From Gaeumannomyces sp. JS-464 (Eukaryota > Ascomycota > Sordariomycetes > Magnaporthales > Magnaporthaceae), in NCBI GenBank assembly GCA_002197995.1, contig NGZR01000003.1, positions 4,774,001 to 4,838,000 of the forward strand: a DNA stretch of 64,000 bases. Direction: 5' to 3'. Positions 43,937 to 56,055 of this stretch are shown one piece after another. Position numbers and translations under genes: made by a program. A model generated the notes under the pieces. That model worked only from the letters and a program-made list of their open reading frames with translations. It was not told the DNA's origin and did not search any database. Within the stretch, counting starts at the first letter, position 1, and each line of letters begins with the position of its first letter.

Positions 43937-45857
43937 GGCGAGGTGTGCAAGTGGTGGGTTCGTAGGCCTCGGGCGGGGCGAGAAGGGCTTGCTTTCGTCG
44001 AGACGCCTCGCACACAAGGTTTCACGACAGGTTTGAACAACAGTCTGGTTTGCCCTGTGTGAGCCTGTTCATACGATATCCGGGCAGATTATCTGGAGAT
44101 ATAGTACCCATCTTTGCTCTCGTGACAGCAAAAGCTTGCTCTATCGGGAGCTCCCAGCCCCGCATCTTGGATGCAGGCGGACGGCTCGTCATCCCATCTG
44201 GTCTCCAATATTATGGCGGGGATTTTTATGGTTGGGGTTCCAGAACTCAGGGAACAACACTCACGTCACGTTCGATTTCCGCCGTTTTCCGCCCCAGTCA
44301 GTGGAGTAACGCCCCTGTCGCGGTACCAGATGCAGGCACAAAAGCCGCCAGTCCCACGCAGTGCCTCGGTGTCCTGCAAGCAGAAGCGCAAGTTCGGTTG
44401 GTGTTTGACCGAATGGAGGGCTCAATGGAGCCGAGCGCCATTGATGCTCACAACCCACAACGAGCATGCATGTGATTCCACAGAATAAAGCGTGCCAGCA
44501 ATAGCGACAGTGATATTTTGTGTCGACACTTACCCCAAGCCCGAGCGAATATTCACTTCCAAAACCCACCAATCTTCCTCCTCGTGTCCCTCGACTCCTC
44601 GTCACCGCTAGCTTGTCGCTACGGATAATATTACACGACACCGCCGGCCATCCCGGGTACCATGCGGGATCGACGCATGCGTCCTGCAGCCCTGCCCAGG
44701 TGCATACATGCTCGCTCAGGGGGAAATAAGGGACAAGATTGGGTGAACGAAGTCTCAATTTAAAGACGCTGCGACTGCGCGTTGGTGTTAGCCAAGGCGG
44801 GTTAGTGCTTGCATGTCCCTCGAGCATCCTGCGCTGCTCTGTGGTGACCGGAACCATGATTCCGCTAACATGCTGGACCTCTGGCGCTAATCGCCCCAAC
44901 ATTTACAATATATATATAACTAGACCAGGTATCGCAGCCTATCATCGACCTCAGTCCTTCAGGCCGAAGTCCGAATGTCCAAAGGCAAATTCTTAGCGTC
45001 CCAGCTGAACTTGGAGGAAGGCGAGGGGCGCGAGCGCGCAGGCCTTATGCTGGCTCTCGTTGACGTTGGTTTCCAAATCCGCGAGCAGCCGGCGCGGTTG
45101 ATCAAACCGTGAATCAAATCGTTCTCGTAGATTCCAAGCCCAATAAAGGATGGAAAGTGTCCAGCCTGCCGCACATAATAATACATACGATCTTTGTAAT
45201 CAGGCCGGCCGCACTAATGGCCCTTGTCCAGTCCCGATGTGGATCGAGGCTATCGGGAGTCACCATCCTGGGAGCCCACCTGAACCGAAGGCGCACGGCT
45301 GTTTCTTGTCAGGGAAACCAACCGATTCCGCTCCGCTGAAGAGAAATAGACATGGAAGGAATGCCAATCGAACAAACAATGTTGTCGATGAACCGATGTA
45401 CCCTTGTGGCGAACTTTTAGCGGCCAATACACGCCTGCAGCAGGTACTCATTGTAAGGATGCCTGGTTGCTCGGACAGCAGCTGCAATCTGCCAGGTCTC
45501 GATGGCCAGAGCCTGGCGGATCACGTGGCAACCAGCGTGCCTCTGCATTCGTTACTGGCTGGGCTAGGTCCGCAGGCCGCCCACATGGTCGTCTGGCTGA
45601 CAGCGGGAATGGTGTGGTGGGATGAAGAACAAGCTGCCTGCGCGGCCTGGGTTGGCCATGGATTGCAGATGACGAACGGCCAAAATAATTTCCCCTCCAA
45701 ATTTCCACCTCACTTAGGCCCAAGCACCCATCGCAGCGCGTCTGTCTGCCTCGATAATCTTCCGCGGCCTCGCAACTCTCGACCGAATCTTTCCGCGACT
45801 CTCTCCTTCTTCGCTTCCCAGCTCAACAAGCCGCCACCTCCAAGTCACACTGCGAAA
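43937..45857. other. Divergent intergenic region, GAL1 and EB1
   Basis: Promoters of both genes. C/T-rich and CCTCGCAACTCTCGACC-like leader sequence precedes the EB1 start. No gene seen. Confidence 0.5.
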
Positions 45858-47011
45858 ATGGGTGAATCACGGTAAGGCAACCCGCCTGCACACAGACCTG
45901 AGCCTGCTTGCTCCCTAGCCTGCTGGCCATTCTTGACCCGATGTGCTTCCCCGGAATCTGCAGCCCAACTCGACGCTGACGATGGGTCTCTCAACAGACA
46001 GGAACTCGTCCAATGGTTGAACAGCCTTCTCCAGCTCAACATCACCAAGGTTGAGCAGTGCGGAACTGGGTAAGTCTCGCGCCGCCAGGCAAGCCCCCTC
46101 CCCCGCCCAGCAAGAACCGATGCCGAAACTCCCGCCGTTGCTGCTGGCGGCCGGCCCTGCACCTGTCCGAAGGCAGCTCGCTGCCCTGGCCAATCCCTCG
46201 CTGACATCTAGCCCTTCGTCTAGCGCCGCTCTCTGCCAGGTCTTCGACAGCATTTACCTCGATGTTCCGATGTCGCGCGTCAAGTTCAACATCAACAGCG
46301 AATATGCATACATACAGAACTTCAAGGTGTTGCAAAGTTAGTCTCCGGTTCCCTTCCTCCAATCCACTTCGCAGGTGGCCCCATCGCTCGCGTTTGGAAC
46401 GTGGCCTTCGGACCTCGGGTGCGCGGTGATACTGATACGCTGCGCTGCGCGCCTAGACACGTTCACCAAACATCAGATCGACAAGCCGATCCCCGTCACC
46501 GCCCTAGTAAAGTGCAAGATGCAGGACAACCTCGAGTTCCTGCAATGGGTCAAGCGATTCTGGGACCAGTACTACCCGGGTGGCGAGTACGACGCGGTCA
46601 CGCGGCGGAAAGGCGCGCCTCTGGGGTCGTCGGGAGCTGGCGCCGGTGCCCCGTGCCGCCGCTGCTGGTACTGCAAGGAGGGGAGGCACAACTCCCACGA
46701 CCAGCGGAGGCCGGTCCGCGGCCAAGGTGGGCCTGGGAGCCGCCGGTGGCGGCGCTGCCGCGGCTGCGTTGCAAGCCGAGAACGCCACCCTCAAGGAGAC
46801 CGTCGTCGGTTTGGAGCGCGAGCGTGACTTCTACTTCAGCAAGCTGCGCGACATCGAGCTGCTCGTGCAGAATGCGGTCGACGAAGATCCCGAGCTTGAG
46901 AAGCAGGAGGATGGTCTAGTCAAGCAGATCCAGACCATCCTCTACTCGACCGAGGAGGGCTTTGAGATCCCCGCCGAGGGCGAGGCCGCGGACGACCAGG
47001 AGACGTTCTAG
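45858..47011 (+). CDS. MAL3: EB1-family microtubule plus-end protein Mal3/Bim1 (one frame break)
   Basis: EB1 proteins track growing microtubule ends and recruit other plus-end factors. Four exons: 45858-45871 (only 14 bases, MGESR start), 45998-46069, 46224-46336 and 46457-47011, all with GT-AG introns and phases that join correctly. The calponin-homology domain reads QELVQWLNSLLQLNITKVEQCGTGAALCQ and continues with KFNINSEYAYIQNFKVLQ and NLEFLQWVKRFWDQYYPGGEYD. After an Ala/Gly/Thr-rich linker comes the EB1 dimer domain, ENATLKETVVGLERERDFYF with KLRDIELLVQ. The acidic tail ends DDQETF instead of the EEY/F end of animal EB1. The frame breaks once near 46652 beside CCCC. Corrected length is 250 residues. 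Confidence 0.93.
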
Positions 47012-49215
47012 GCCGGCGGCGATCCATCTCGTCTCTCTTGACGACCCTTGCCCTCCTACCGCCCAGACCCGGTGCAGCCACACTTTCTGTGGGGCCGATC
47101 CGCGGTCACGGAGCAGAATAGTTTGTTCTTGACATGGCTGGATGTTTGGGTCGAGTTGTATCGAGACTGTTTTATGGTGATTTGGTTCACGGATGATCCG
47201 TGGTTATACGAGAGGCGCGATACCTTGGAGCACGGATATCTGAAATTTTGGTACGGGCATGGGAGCGAGTTTGGCCTGTTTATCGCAGGCCATAGAATTC
47301 GGGCGGGCATCTTTTACAGAGGTCAAAGACTCTTTTCTACTACTGCCTTCACCTCCCCTGGTGTTGGAATTTGGTGCCATCTGGCCAACCCATTCACATG
47401 TTGTAGGCCGTTGGCGGGTGCATCCGAGGGAGCCCTCATTACTGGATTAATACAGGCGATCGCAAGATAGAGTCCATACAAAACACCAACACAACGCACC
47501 CATGCATGCATGCACCCGAGTAGGCTTTTCCCTCGCGACCCCCTGGCTGGGATACATTGTCTCTGCGCGAGGCCAACCACTCCACACGAAGCTCTGAGAT
47601 CACCGTGCCTCCCGTAAGTGAATAGTTATGAATCAGCACGTATTATTACACAACTACTGTTGCCGTATCGATGCGCTAGTCACATACAAACACGGCCCCG
47701 GATTCGGGGTTAAACCCGACAACCAGATGTGTGTGATTTCACTCTCCCATACCTTTAGTTTCTTTTTGTTAGATATAACTCGCAACTCGCTTGTTAAACC
47801 CGGGACGACCGGAAATTTCTCTAGGTTCTCGTCTCTGAATCACATTATGAATGTCCCGCGAAAGAAGTACCCACCCCGGGATCCCATCAACTCACCTATT
47901 TCTTGAGTGCGAGATACTGCAGCACGCTCTTGGAGTCTACGGGAATTCACTAATTTACTAGACTGTCCCTTTTCCATCGATGGAAGTATACCCACCAAGG
48001 TTGCTCCCCGGGAGGCCACGTGCATGAGGGAGGAATGCAGCAGAAAGATAAACTTCTCTCACTATCGGTGTCCATGATGTGGAGCCATGATCGATCGTAT
48101 GGTTCTCGGAGGGTAGTTATACCAGCGATTACGATGGTAGATGTGAACAAGGGCTTTCAAAGGCAGGCGCTGGTAAGAGAATCGGCTGAGCTTGTCTGCA
48201 TTTCGCCGCAGGCTCTTTAGAGTGCAGCAACACTAGGAGTTAATGAAAAAAAGCCATTTAAAATAGGGAGGTTTGTTGTGGCTACATCAACTTTCTTCAA
48301 GTAGTCAACGTTTCGGCAGGGTTCTTGTTTCCAACATGTATTCGCAGTAGAGTTGCTGTGGCGGTTGTGCTTACAAATGCTGCTCCAAACACAAATGCGC
48401 ATTTGTTCATTGTTTTCACATAATACCTAGCAATGCCGGCACAACAGGACCTTCTGTCCTTGCCATTTCTTGAGCGCATCAACGGGTGCACACGGGAGGC
48501 GCGTAGCTGCAGTTGCGGCCGCATTGATGCTGCCCGCTTGTAGAAGAGATCTGTCGTAGGAAAGGGTCGAAAAGGCCCAGTTTGCTCGTGCGCGTTGATT
48601 GGATGCACTGGCTACGGGACCCCACAAGCTGGTCCGAGTGTCCACGAATGACGCAGTATCGACTGGTCAGGGGAACTCCGATCCGTCCTTGCCGCCCTGC
48701 GCCAACCAAACTCGGTTCACTGCTGTCGGCCAAATCGAGACTCACGACAACGAGACGATTCATTGTTGGAGCTGTTCTGGAGCTCCCCAACTTCGCGGCG
48801 CAAATCAAAGTTTCCTCTTGCATTTTCCTTCAATTGTTTTTGGCTTGACCTAGCGCCTTTTCCGCCACCTCTTTTTTTTTTCTGCTTTCTGCCGCCCTTG
48901 TCTGTCTGTTCTTGTGATACCCCGTTGCCTGTTCGGACCCCGGACGCAATCGCGTGACTCCGCCGACCGACTCGCGGAGTCTTGAGCACCTGCCTCAGTT
49001 TCTCCCTCCTTGGCTAGGCACCCACGCCTGTGTTCAGATTGGCTCGACCGGGCACCTGGTCTGGACCTCGCCCTTCTTCGCGACTCCACGGCGTGCTGCG
49101 TCTTGGTCTTTAAAATCGGCGTTCACGACAACCCACGACCGCAAACGGCTTGGATCAACAGACGCCGCCTTGCCGTACACCATCGATCGCGAGACACTTC
49201 CCCATATCATTCACG
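47012..49215. other. Intergenic region
   Basis: 3' flank of EB1 and promoter of VAM7, which is C/T-rich around 48860-49060. A CATGCATGCATGCA run lies at about 47502-47514. No gene seen. Confidence 0.45.
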
Positions 49216-50367
49216 ATGCCGCCCCCGGTCGAGATCTCGATTCCTTCGACGTCCACCCTGTATCAAGACTCGAAGCCGTACACGAGCTACAACATCACAC
49301 TGCGTCTGCCTTTACGATCTTTCGTCGTGCAAAAACGGTACTCGGAGTTTGAGCAGTTGCACAGGACGCTCGTATCCCTCGTCGGCTCGCCCCCGCCCGC
49401 CACTCTCCCCGTGAAGTCATGGTTCCGCTCCACAGTTTCGTCGCCAGAGCTGACGGAGCGGCGGAGGGCGGAGCTGGAGCAGTACCTGCGGGCCATCGCG
49501 GGCTCGCCGGACCGGCAGTGGCGCGACACCCCCGCTTGGCGCCAGTTCCTCAACCTACCCGCATCCACAGCCGGCTCGGCAGCATCGGCCTCGGGCATCC
49601 ATGCGGCGTCGGGCAGGGGACTGCAGCACGGCGCCAGCAACCCGCAACCGGACCCGGCTGAGTGGATCGAGAAGCATAGGCGCATGAACGATGCGCTCCG
49701 CGACGCAAGGTCGTGCCTCGCGCGCAGAGACGCGGCCGCCGCCGATGGCTCGTCGTCGGGCGGCGCCGGCGGGAACCGCGCTGTGGTGGAGGCGGCCGCG
49801 GCGGCGAGGATGGCGCTCACACAGGCCATGAAGATCCTCGTGGCGCTGGAGGAGGAGCTCGGCTATCTTAGGAAGGCCGGGCGTCTGGGCGCGGGCGAGC
49901 TGCGGCGCCGCGACGACATGCTCAAGGAGGCGCGTGACGACCACAGGTGGCTAGTGGAGCTGTCATCGAGCGTCTCGGGCCCCGGCGCGTCATCTTCGGC
50001 CGCCGCTACGGCCGGCGGCCCCCCAGCAGCCACGGACCGGGCGGCACTGGTCGGGGCGAGCCGGTCCAGGGCGGGGGCTGGGCGGCCGAGCGGGCGGGTG
50101 CTGGGGGCTCCGCTTCAGGAGACGGAGCGGACGCGGGAGCTCGACAACGCCGGAGTGGTGCAACTACAGCGGCAGCAGATGGAGGAGCAGAACGAGGACG
50201 TCGAGGTGCTGTCGCGGATTGTCAAGCGGCAAAAGGAGATGAGCCTCGCCATCTGGGACGAGGTCGAGACGCAGACGCAGATGCTGGACCAGCTCGGCGA
50301 CGATGTCGACAGGCTGGATGGCAAGATTAGGGTCGCCAAGAACAGGACGAAGAAGCTCGGCTCATGA
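49216..50367 (+). CDS. VAM7: Vacuolar SNARE Vam7 (PX domain plus t-SNARE)
   Basis: Vam7 is the soluble Qc-SNARE of vacuole fusion, held to the membrane by its PX domain binding phosphatidylinositol 3-phosphate. It is 383 residues in a single intact exon. The PX domain covers about residues 5-118 (YTSYNITLRLPLRSFVVQKR, RYSEFEQLH, the proline-rich PPPATLPVK loop and a C-terminal AWRQFLNL). An Ala/Ser/Gly-rich middle has helical stretches (RMNDALRDARSCLARRD, ALTQAMKILVALEEELGYL). The SNARE motif is at about 310-375 (QMEEQNEDVEVLSRIVKRQK, ETQTQMLDQLGDDVDRLDGK). There is no C-terminal membrane helix, as expected. The start at 49216 is chosen because an in-frame ATG at 49150 adds unrelated residues. 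Confidence 0.92.
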   Translation: MPPPVEISIPSTSTLYQDSKPYTSYNITLRLPLRSFVVQKRYSEFEQLHRTLVSLVGSPPPATLPVKSWFRSTVSSPELTERRRAELEQYLRAIAGSPDRQWRDTPAWRQFLNLPASTAGSAASASGIHAASGRGLQHGASNPQPDPAEWIEKHRRMNDALRDARSCLARRDAAAADGSSSGGAGGNRAVVEAAAAARMALTQAMKILVALEEELGYLRKAGRLGAGELRRRDDMLKEARDDHRWLVELSSSVSGPGASSSAAATAGGPPAATDRAALVGASRSRAGAGRPSGRVLGAPLQETERTRELDNAGVVQLQRQQMEEQNEDVEVLSRIVKRQKEMSLAIWDEVETQTQMLDQLGDDVDRLDGKIRVAKNRTKKLGS

Positions 50368-53082
50368 CTGCTTGGCTGGTGGCGTTGCTACGAGATAGAG
50401 GAGGAAGTAGAGGAGGCACTAGGGGACATGCGACCTCGAGGCCGGAATACTTCCCAGCCTTGTTCCTTCACAGGACCGCTGGCACATTGGTCGCACCATC
50501 ATTCTCGTCGCAGAAGTCGTTGTGATTCTATCATGGGTCGCTAGGATGACATGGCGGGGGTTCGTGTGGTGTGTCGACATTTGGCTCCTGATTTTCACCA
50601 TATCATCGCAGATGACTGAACCCAGGCAGCCTTCCGGCTGTCTGTACCACAACCTTATCATTATAGCGTCGCGCTGTCACCTTTTCCCTTCTGTACTCAG
50701 AATGCACCATACTTTAGCGATTGGAAAGAAAGACGATCTCATACGGATTAATATTCGCTTGAAGTTTACGATGTCAACGAGGAGAGGCACTTTGTGAGGT
50801 GCAAACGATGTCAACTTGAGCTTGCCACTAAGGACCCGGGACCCGAGTTGTTGGCGGACATGGCATGGCTTGAAAGACCTCGACACAGGCACAAATGGTC
50901 CGCGCTTCCATCTCGCACCAGACTTGTCATCCCATTCTGTCCACAAAATTGTTCAAGATCTGGCGTGCGTTACGAGATGGGTAGCGCTTTGAAATTACCG
51001 CCAAGCGAAGCATTTGCCGACGTTGAGTCTGTTTCCCGCTGGCTCCAGCCGGGCACCAGGGAATTGGGAAAGCTGCCCCGCGACCAAGGGTCGTCTTTGC
51101 CACAGAGCTGTCGCTTGACCGTTTTCGGCCACATGCATGATGCAGTTGCTCAGGCAACGAGGCGTTGGCTGGCTTTAGTTATTTTTTTTTTAACTTTTTT
51201 TTTCTCTCGTTCGTCCTCCTTCTTCTAAACCTTGCTGATGGTTTCCTTGCGCGTGCTTCGAGCTGATCCAAATTCATGCCCAACGGCATTGTCGGGCGCA
51301 AGTTCATAACTCATGGTTTGTCAGCGAAGCCAACAACACGCCTCATTGAACTGCAAACGTTTATGCTTATCCTCGTCTCCTGTTTGTGTTATGCCCCCCC
51401 TGTCGGATCGGGTGAGCGCAGTTTTCCGACTGGGCAGATGCTTTATTTCAAAGTCGCCGAGCTCCACACTCTGAGCAGCTACGGGTCGTTCGTGTTTGCT
51501 ATTTTTTTTTTTTTTTCTTCTCTTCCCTCTGATGGGGTGGAGCGCGTTCATCATCATGCCCGGATAGCATTGGACGATAAATGTGATCAGTCTCGCATGC
51601 TACGTATCCGTCCAGTGCAGTACCCCTCTCAAACCACGGATCCTTAGTGGTCGTCGGCGTCAGGATCCGCAGTCATCCGTTCGCTCTTGGTCCTCTGGTT
51701 GACTGCCTTGATTCCATCACATGCGGGGTTTTCAGCCATTGGATCCTGAGGAGCACGCCTCCAGCGCGTTTCTGGGGGCATCGTCGCGCCACTGGTCTTG
51801 GCTGACGTTCCCGAATGTGTCACGAATGGCTGGCTGGGTGTGTGCATGGAGAGATGGAGGATTTGTTAGGCCGGAGAAATTGACAGGTGCCCAGAGTGTG
51901 CAAAAGGACAGGACATATCAGCCAAGGGTGCTCCTAGTGGTGGTGGCTGGGTGCGTGGTGGCCGCGCCATTCCCGCGGGGGCTCTTCAGGGTCGCTCGCT
52001 TCGCTGCTGATGAGAAGCTAGCTGGAGGAAATAGTTCCGTAATGGATTGACTGGGTAGTAGCCGGTCGGCGGCAGCTGGCTAGACAGCAGCACACCAACT
52101 CAGGGGCTGTCACTGCCTTCTCTGCGCCCACCCGTTGCCGTGGAACGTTGGCCTGGACTCCCCGCATGACTCGGATCGGCAGCGGCCCTCTGAGTGTCTC
52201 GCCCACTCCCAGCCGGATATGAGCTTCTCGAACGGAGACCGCAGTGGAGAACCAAACAAAAAAATCCTTCAAAGCGGCAAGATGTTAATCTGAACGAGAC
52301 CGTTTCTCGCGAGGCTCCAGCGCCAGCCGCCGAGGCTTCCGAGACACCTCATCGGCCAGTGCCTCCCAATTTCGGGAAGGTGGGGTGGAGCGTCCGCTGC
52401 GTGGAGAATTGGTGTGGCTGGCTTTGATTGGGTGGCTCGTGCGGGCCGCCTGCGGACTCTCCGCGGGCCTGCTGGCAATTGGTGCCTGTCAAAAAAAAAA
52501 TTACGGCGGAGGTGGTGGGTGGTGTCAACACTCCTCTCTCTGGCCGATCCTGTGCATGGCACATGCTGCACAACCTGCCAATCTGCCCTCACTATTCTCG
52601 CGAGTAAACATTTCGGCCGGCTGCGAAAACGAGCTGACTGGAGTTAGCTCAAGTACCAATACATCCAGCCCACGCCCCTCCCTCTGCCCAGGCCCGTTTG
52701 CTCGCTTGCTTTGCCGACTGACTGATTTACAGGATACGAGAATCTTATTGACCCTCGCCGTCTCCTGGCCTGCGCTTTCTGCGTGGGGAGGAGGCTGGCG
52801 TTTATCACCGCTAGTTCGACCGACTGCCCTGCCAGCGACGACGTTTGGCACCTGATTCTTTGCTTTGGCCCTTGCCTCCTTGCCTTCCATCCTCGATCGG
52901 TATGCAAATTATTCCCCGACGGCGGAACTAGTTCCTATTCTGGGCGGTGCTGACCCGGGCTCATGCTGTGACAGACTCCCACCGCCACGAAGCCGCCAGA
53001 GTGATGTCTCCCCCGAGCCGAGCATAGACCTGCTGCCCTCTCTGTCTAGAACTGGAACAAGACAGGCAGCCCCTTTTCCACA
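50368..53082. other. Long intergenic region
   Basis: T-rich tracts lie at about 51180-51220 and 51500-51516. A run of A is at about 52490-52500. No coding sequence, tRNA or transposon feature could be defended. Confidence 0.45.
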
Positions 53083-56055
53083 ATGAGCGGACCGCCGCCG
53101 CCGCCGCCTCCGCCTCACGGAGCGAACCCGAAGACAACCCGCAGCGGAGGCCTTCCGCCCGGGAAGTACGATGTCTTCATAATACCGGAGCACTCGGCCG
53201 GTGCCGGCTTCCTGTATCTGCCCTCGCTGCGGACCAACACCAACAGCTTCGTCGCTGGCTTCGCCACGGCCCTTGTGTTAGTCGTCCTGGGCCAGAGCAT
53301 GGCCCCCGCCTTCAAGCAGTGGTGGTCAACGTTCCAGGGCATGGGCAACGTAGGCATGATGATGCTCACGCTTGCCGTTGGTCTGGGGGCATGGTCCCTG
53401 GGGAGGACACAGCAAGATGGCGGGTCTGGAGCTTATGGTTTCACCCGGGGGTTCAGCGGTAGCCATGACGGCTCCGGGGCAGGACCCTTTGGCGGTGGAG
53501 CCACGCCGGGGTACGAAAGCTCACCGCCTCCCCCGCCCCGACATGGTCCGTCCCCAACCACAGCTCCGGGTCTCCCCCACGACGACCGCGCCGCCGCCCG
53601 GGCACGGGTCGGGTCCGTCACCGCAACAGCATCATCGGCATACCCCGCCGCCTTATGGGCATAGCTCGGAGCCACCCCCAAGGCAATATCAACAGGCGCC
53701 TCCTCCACCTCCACCCCCTCCGCGAGAGGAGACACCTCCGCCCCCGCCTCCGCCGCCTCCAAGACCACAACAACAGGCGCCTCCTCCTACACCGCCGCCG
53801 CCAACGCCGCCTCCGCCAAGACAACAGCGAGAGGCACCTCCTCCCACTCCACCTCCTCAACCACCTCCACAGCAACAGGCGCCACCACCTCAACCAGCGC
53901 CGCCCCCTCAACCAGCACCACCGCTTCAGCCAGCGCCGCCTCCTCAGGCAGCAGCTTCACCACAGCCTGCCCCTCCTCGGCCCGAAACACCCAAGCAAGA
54001 GAAGCCTAAGCCCTCTGTACCAAAGCCAGACCCTCCCCCGCAAAGCTCACCAAAGCCTGACGCACATAAGGGGGCCTGGGAGCGTGCGCGTGACGAGACT
54101 AGGAGGAAGGAAGAGGAGCGAAGGGCCAGGGAGGAGGAGAAGAGAAAACGCGAGGCTGCGGCTGCGGAGCTCGCGCGCGAGGAGGCTAGGAAAAAGGAAG
54201 AGGAGCAGAAGGCCAAAGAGGAGGCTCAAAGGAAACGCGACGCTGCCGCGGCAAGACTCAAGCAACTCCGTGAGAAGGAAGCCCGCGAACGAGCTCTGCG
54301 CGAGAAAGAAAAGCAGGCTCGCGAGAAGGAACAACAGGAGCGCGAGACCAAAGAGAGGGCAGAGCGTGAGGCGAAAGAACGCGAGCTGCGCGAAGAGCTC
54401 GAGAGGAAGGAAAAGGAGATTCGCGAGCTTCGTGAGAAGGAACAAAGAGAACGCGAGCTCCGGGCTCAGCGTGCCAAGGAGGCTGCCGAGAAGGCGGAGC
54501 GTGAAAGGCTGGCGAAGGAAAAGGAGAGGCTGGCCCAGGAACAAGCCAGGCTTCTCAAAGAGAAGATGGCTCAGGAACAAGCGAGGCTTCTTAAAGAGAA
54601 GATGGCTCAGGAGCAAGCCAGGCTTATCAAGGAGAAGTTGGCCCAGGAGCAAGCTAGGCTCATCAAGGAGAAGGAGCGCCTGGAGAAGGAGGCCAGGGAA
54701 GCCAAAGAAGCCAAGGAAGCAAAAGCCAAAAAGGAGGAAGAGGAGAGACAAGCCCGCAAAGGGAGTGCCTATGTCTACTCGACTGGCGAGAAGACGACCC
54801 TGTGGCCAAACGGCAAGCCGACGATACCTGTGCAGCAGCCGACTCCGGCTCCAGCACCAGCCCCCGCCGCCGCCGCGCCGCCGCCGCCATCATCAACCTC
54901 TTCACAACGGCAGCCACCCCCTCCGGCATCCACAACCTCATACCAACACCCACCACCTCCCGCATCCTCGACGTCATCATATCGCCAACCGCCTCCTACG
55001 GCATCCACAACCTCCTCTTACCAACACCCACCGCCTCCCGCTTCCTCAACATCATCACACCGCCAACCGCCGCCATCTTCGGCCTCATCACAACACCAAC
55101 AGTATACGCCATCGAAGCCTCCTCCGCCGACGGCTAGAACCCATGTTGACGAAGAGGAGGCATATTCGTTCCGCCCATACGACACACCAAAAAAGTCGCA
55201 CCGAAAATCCAATTCGAACTTCTCCGAGTCATCGTGGGCGCCGTCACAGTCGACGGCGCGTACGACGCCGCCGCCGTCCATGCGGATGCCGTACTCGACC
55301 AAAGACCCGGACAAGATTGTTATCCGGGCAGTCTATGGGTTCCTCAACCAGTTCTCTAAAACGCCGGGGTCGCAGCTTATTTCGGGGCAGGGGTCGGTGA
55401 CGGACGGGCTGATATTGCGGATCACAACGGAGGGATTGTTTATCGACGACGATGTTCGAGGGGTGCCGCAGCGAGAGTGGGACGTCAAGGCGTGGACGCT
55501 CAAGCAAGTAGAGGTATGGTGCCCCGCGCATGTTGATGCTTTGATGGCGAAGGAGGAGGAACTGTCCAAAAAGGGTGCCTCCACCGCCACCAGTGCGAAC
55601 CCCAGCGCTGCTTTTTTCCGCGGAGCCGTGGGCGGTCCGCCCGCCGGGAGCGCGCGCCGAAGACGCTCCTGGGCGCCGAGGCCGACGCATACCTGGCCGA
55701 GATGCTGCGCGAGTGCAACGACAACTGTCGTCTCGGCCTCTCGGACTATGACCCGCACTACCGTCCTGCTGCGAGTCGTTCTTCTGCGTCGTCGAATTCG
55801 GGATCTCGAACCGGAAATACTAATGACCCACAGACTGGAGAGTGCAAGACCAAGGGCCTGCATGTCCTCCGCGCCACCATCCGGGATCAGGAGGGGAAGC
55901 GCTATCTTTTTGTCCTCGGGGAGGAGGAGGGCTGGAAGGTTGCCATGGGTCTTCAGCGGCTGCGCAAGGGCTCGCAGATCCGCGGCCTCGGCGTCTCGGG
56001 AATGAGCGGTCTAGAGACCAAGAACACGCTCGAGATGCTGGGTTGGACCACATGA
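53083..56055 (+). CDS. 990-residue membrane and charged-helix protein, unknown function (two frame breaks)
   Basis: Layout: a Pro-rich start (MSGPPPPPPPP), a conserved block GKYDVFIIPEHSAGAGFLYLPSL, two hydrophobic segments (about 55-73 and 89-106), a Pro/Gln-rich region to about 325, and a highly charged Glu/Arg/Lys helix of about 240 residues with heptad-free ERE/REK repeats. A Pro/Ser/Tyr repeat region follows, and then a conserved C-terminal domain (KIVIRAVYGFLNQF, GSVTDGLILRITTEGLFIDD, GVPQREWDVKAWTLK, LHVLRATIRDQEGKRYLFVL). Frame breaks fall near 53575 (CCCCC) and 55630; net shift is zero. The ends match a Pezizomycotina-specific family I recognise by sequence but for which I know no function. 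The two helices suggest an organelle membrane, with the charged helix as a rigid spacer to the C-terminal domain. That is inference. Confidence 0.75.
54530..54673 (+). repeat. Four tandem 36-bp coding units (MAQEQARLLKEK)
   Basis: Units read LAQEQARLLKEK, MAQEQARLLKEK, MAQEQARLIKEK and LAQEQARLIKEK. Low divergence implies recent duplication within the charged helix. Confidence 0.9.
54911..55063 (+). repeat. Two tandem coding units of 75 and 78 bp (QPPPPAST..YQHPPPPASSTSS)
   Basis: Copy 1 at 54911-54985 and copy 2 at 54986-55063 encode nearly the same Pro/Ser/Tyr-rich sequence, QPPPPASTTSYQH then PPPPASSTSSYR, with a third partial copy after. Confidence 0.85.

Noticed and set aside
53655..55400. 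Plus-strand open frame of 581 codons, rich in Arg and His
   Set aside because: It is an alternative frame of the Pro-rich and charged-helix region of the 990-residue protein. The composition follows from the repeats.
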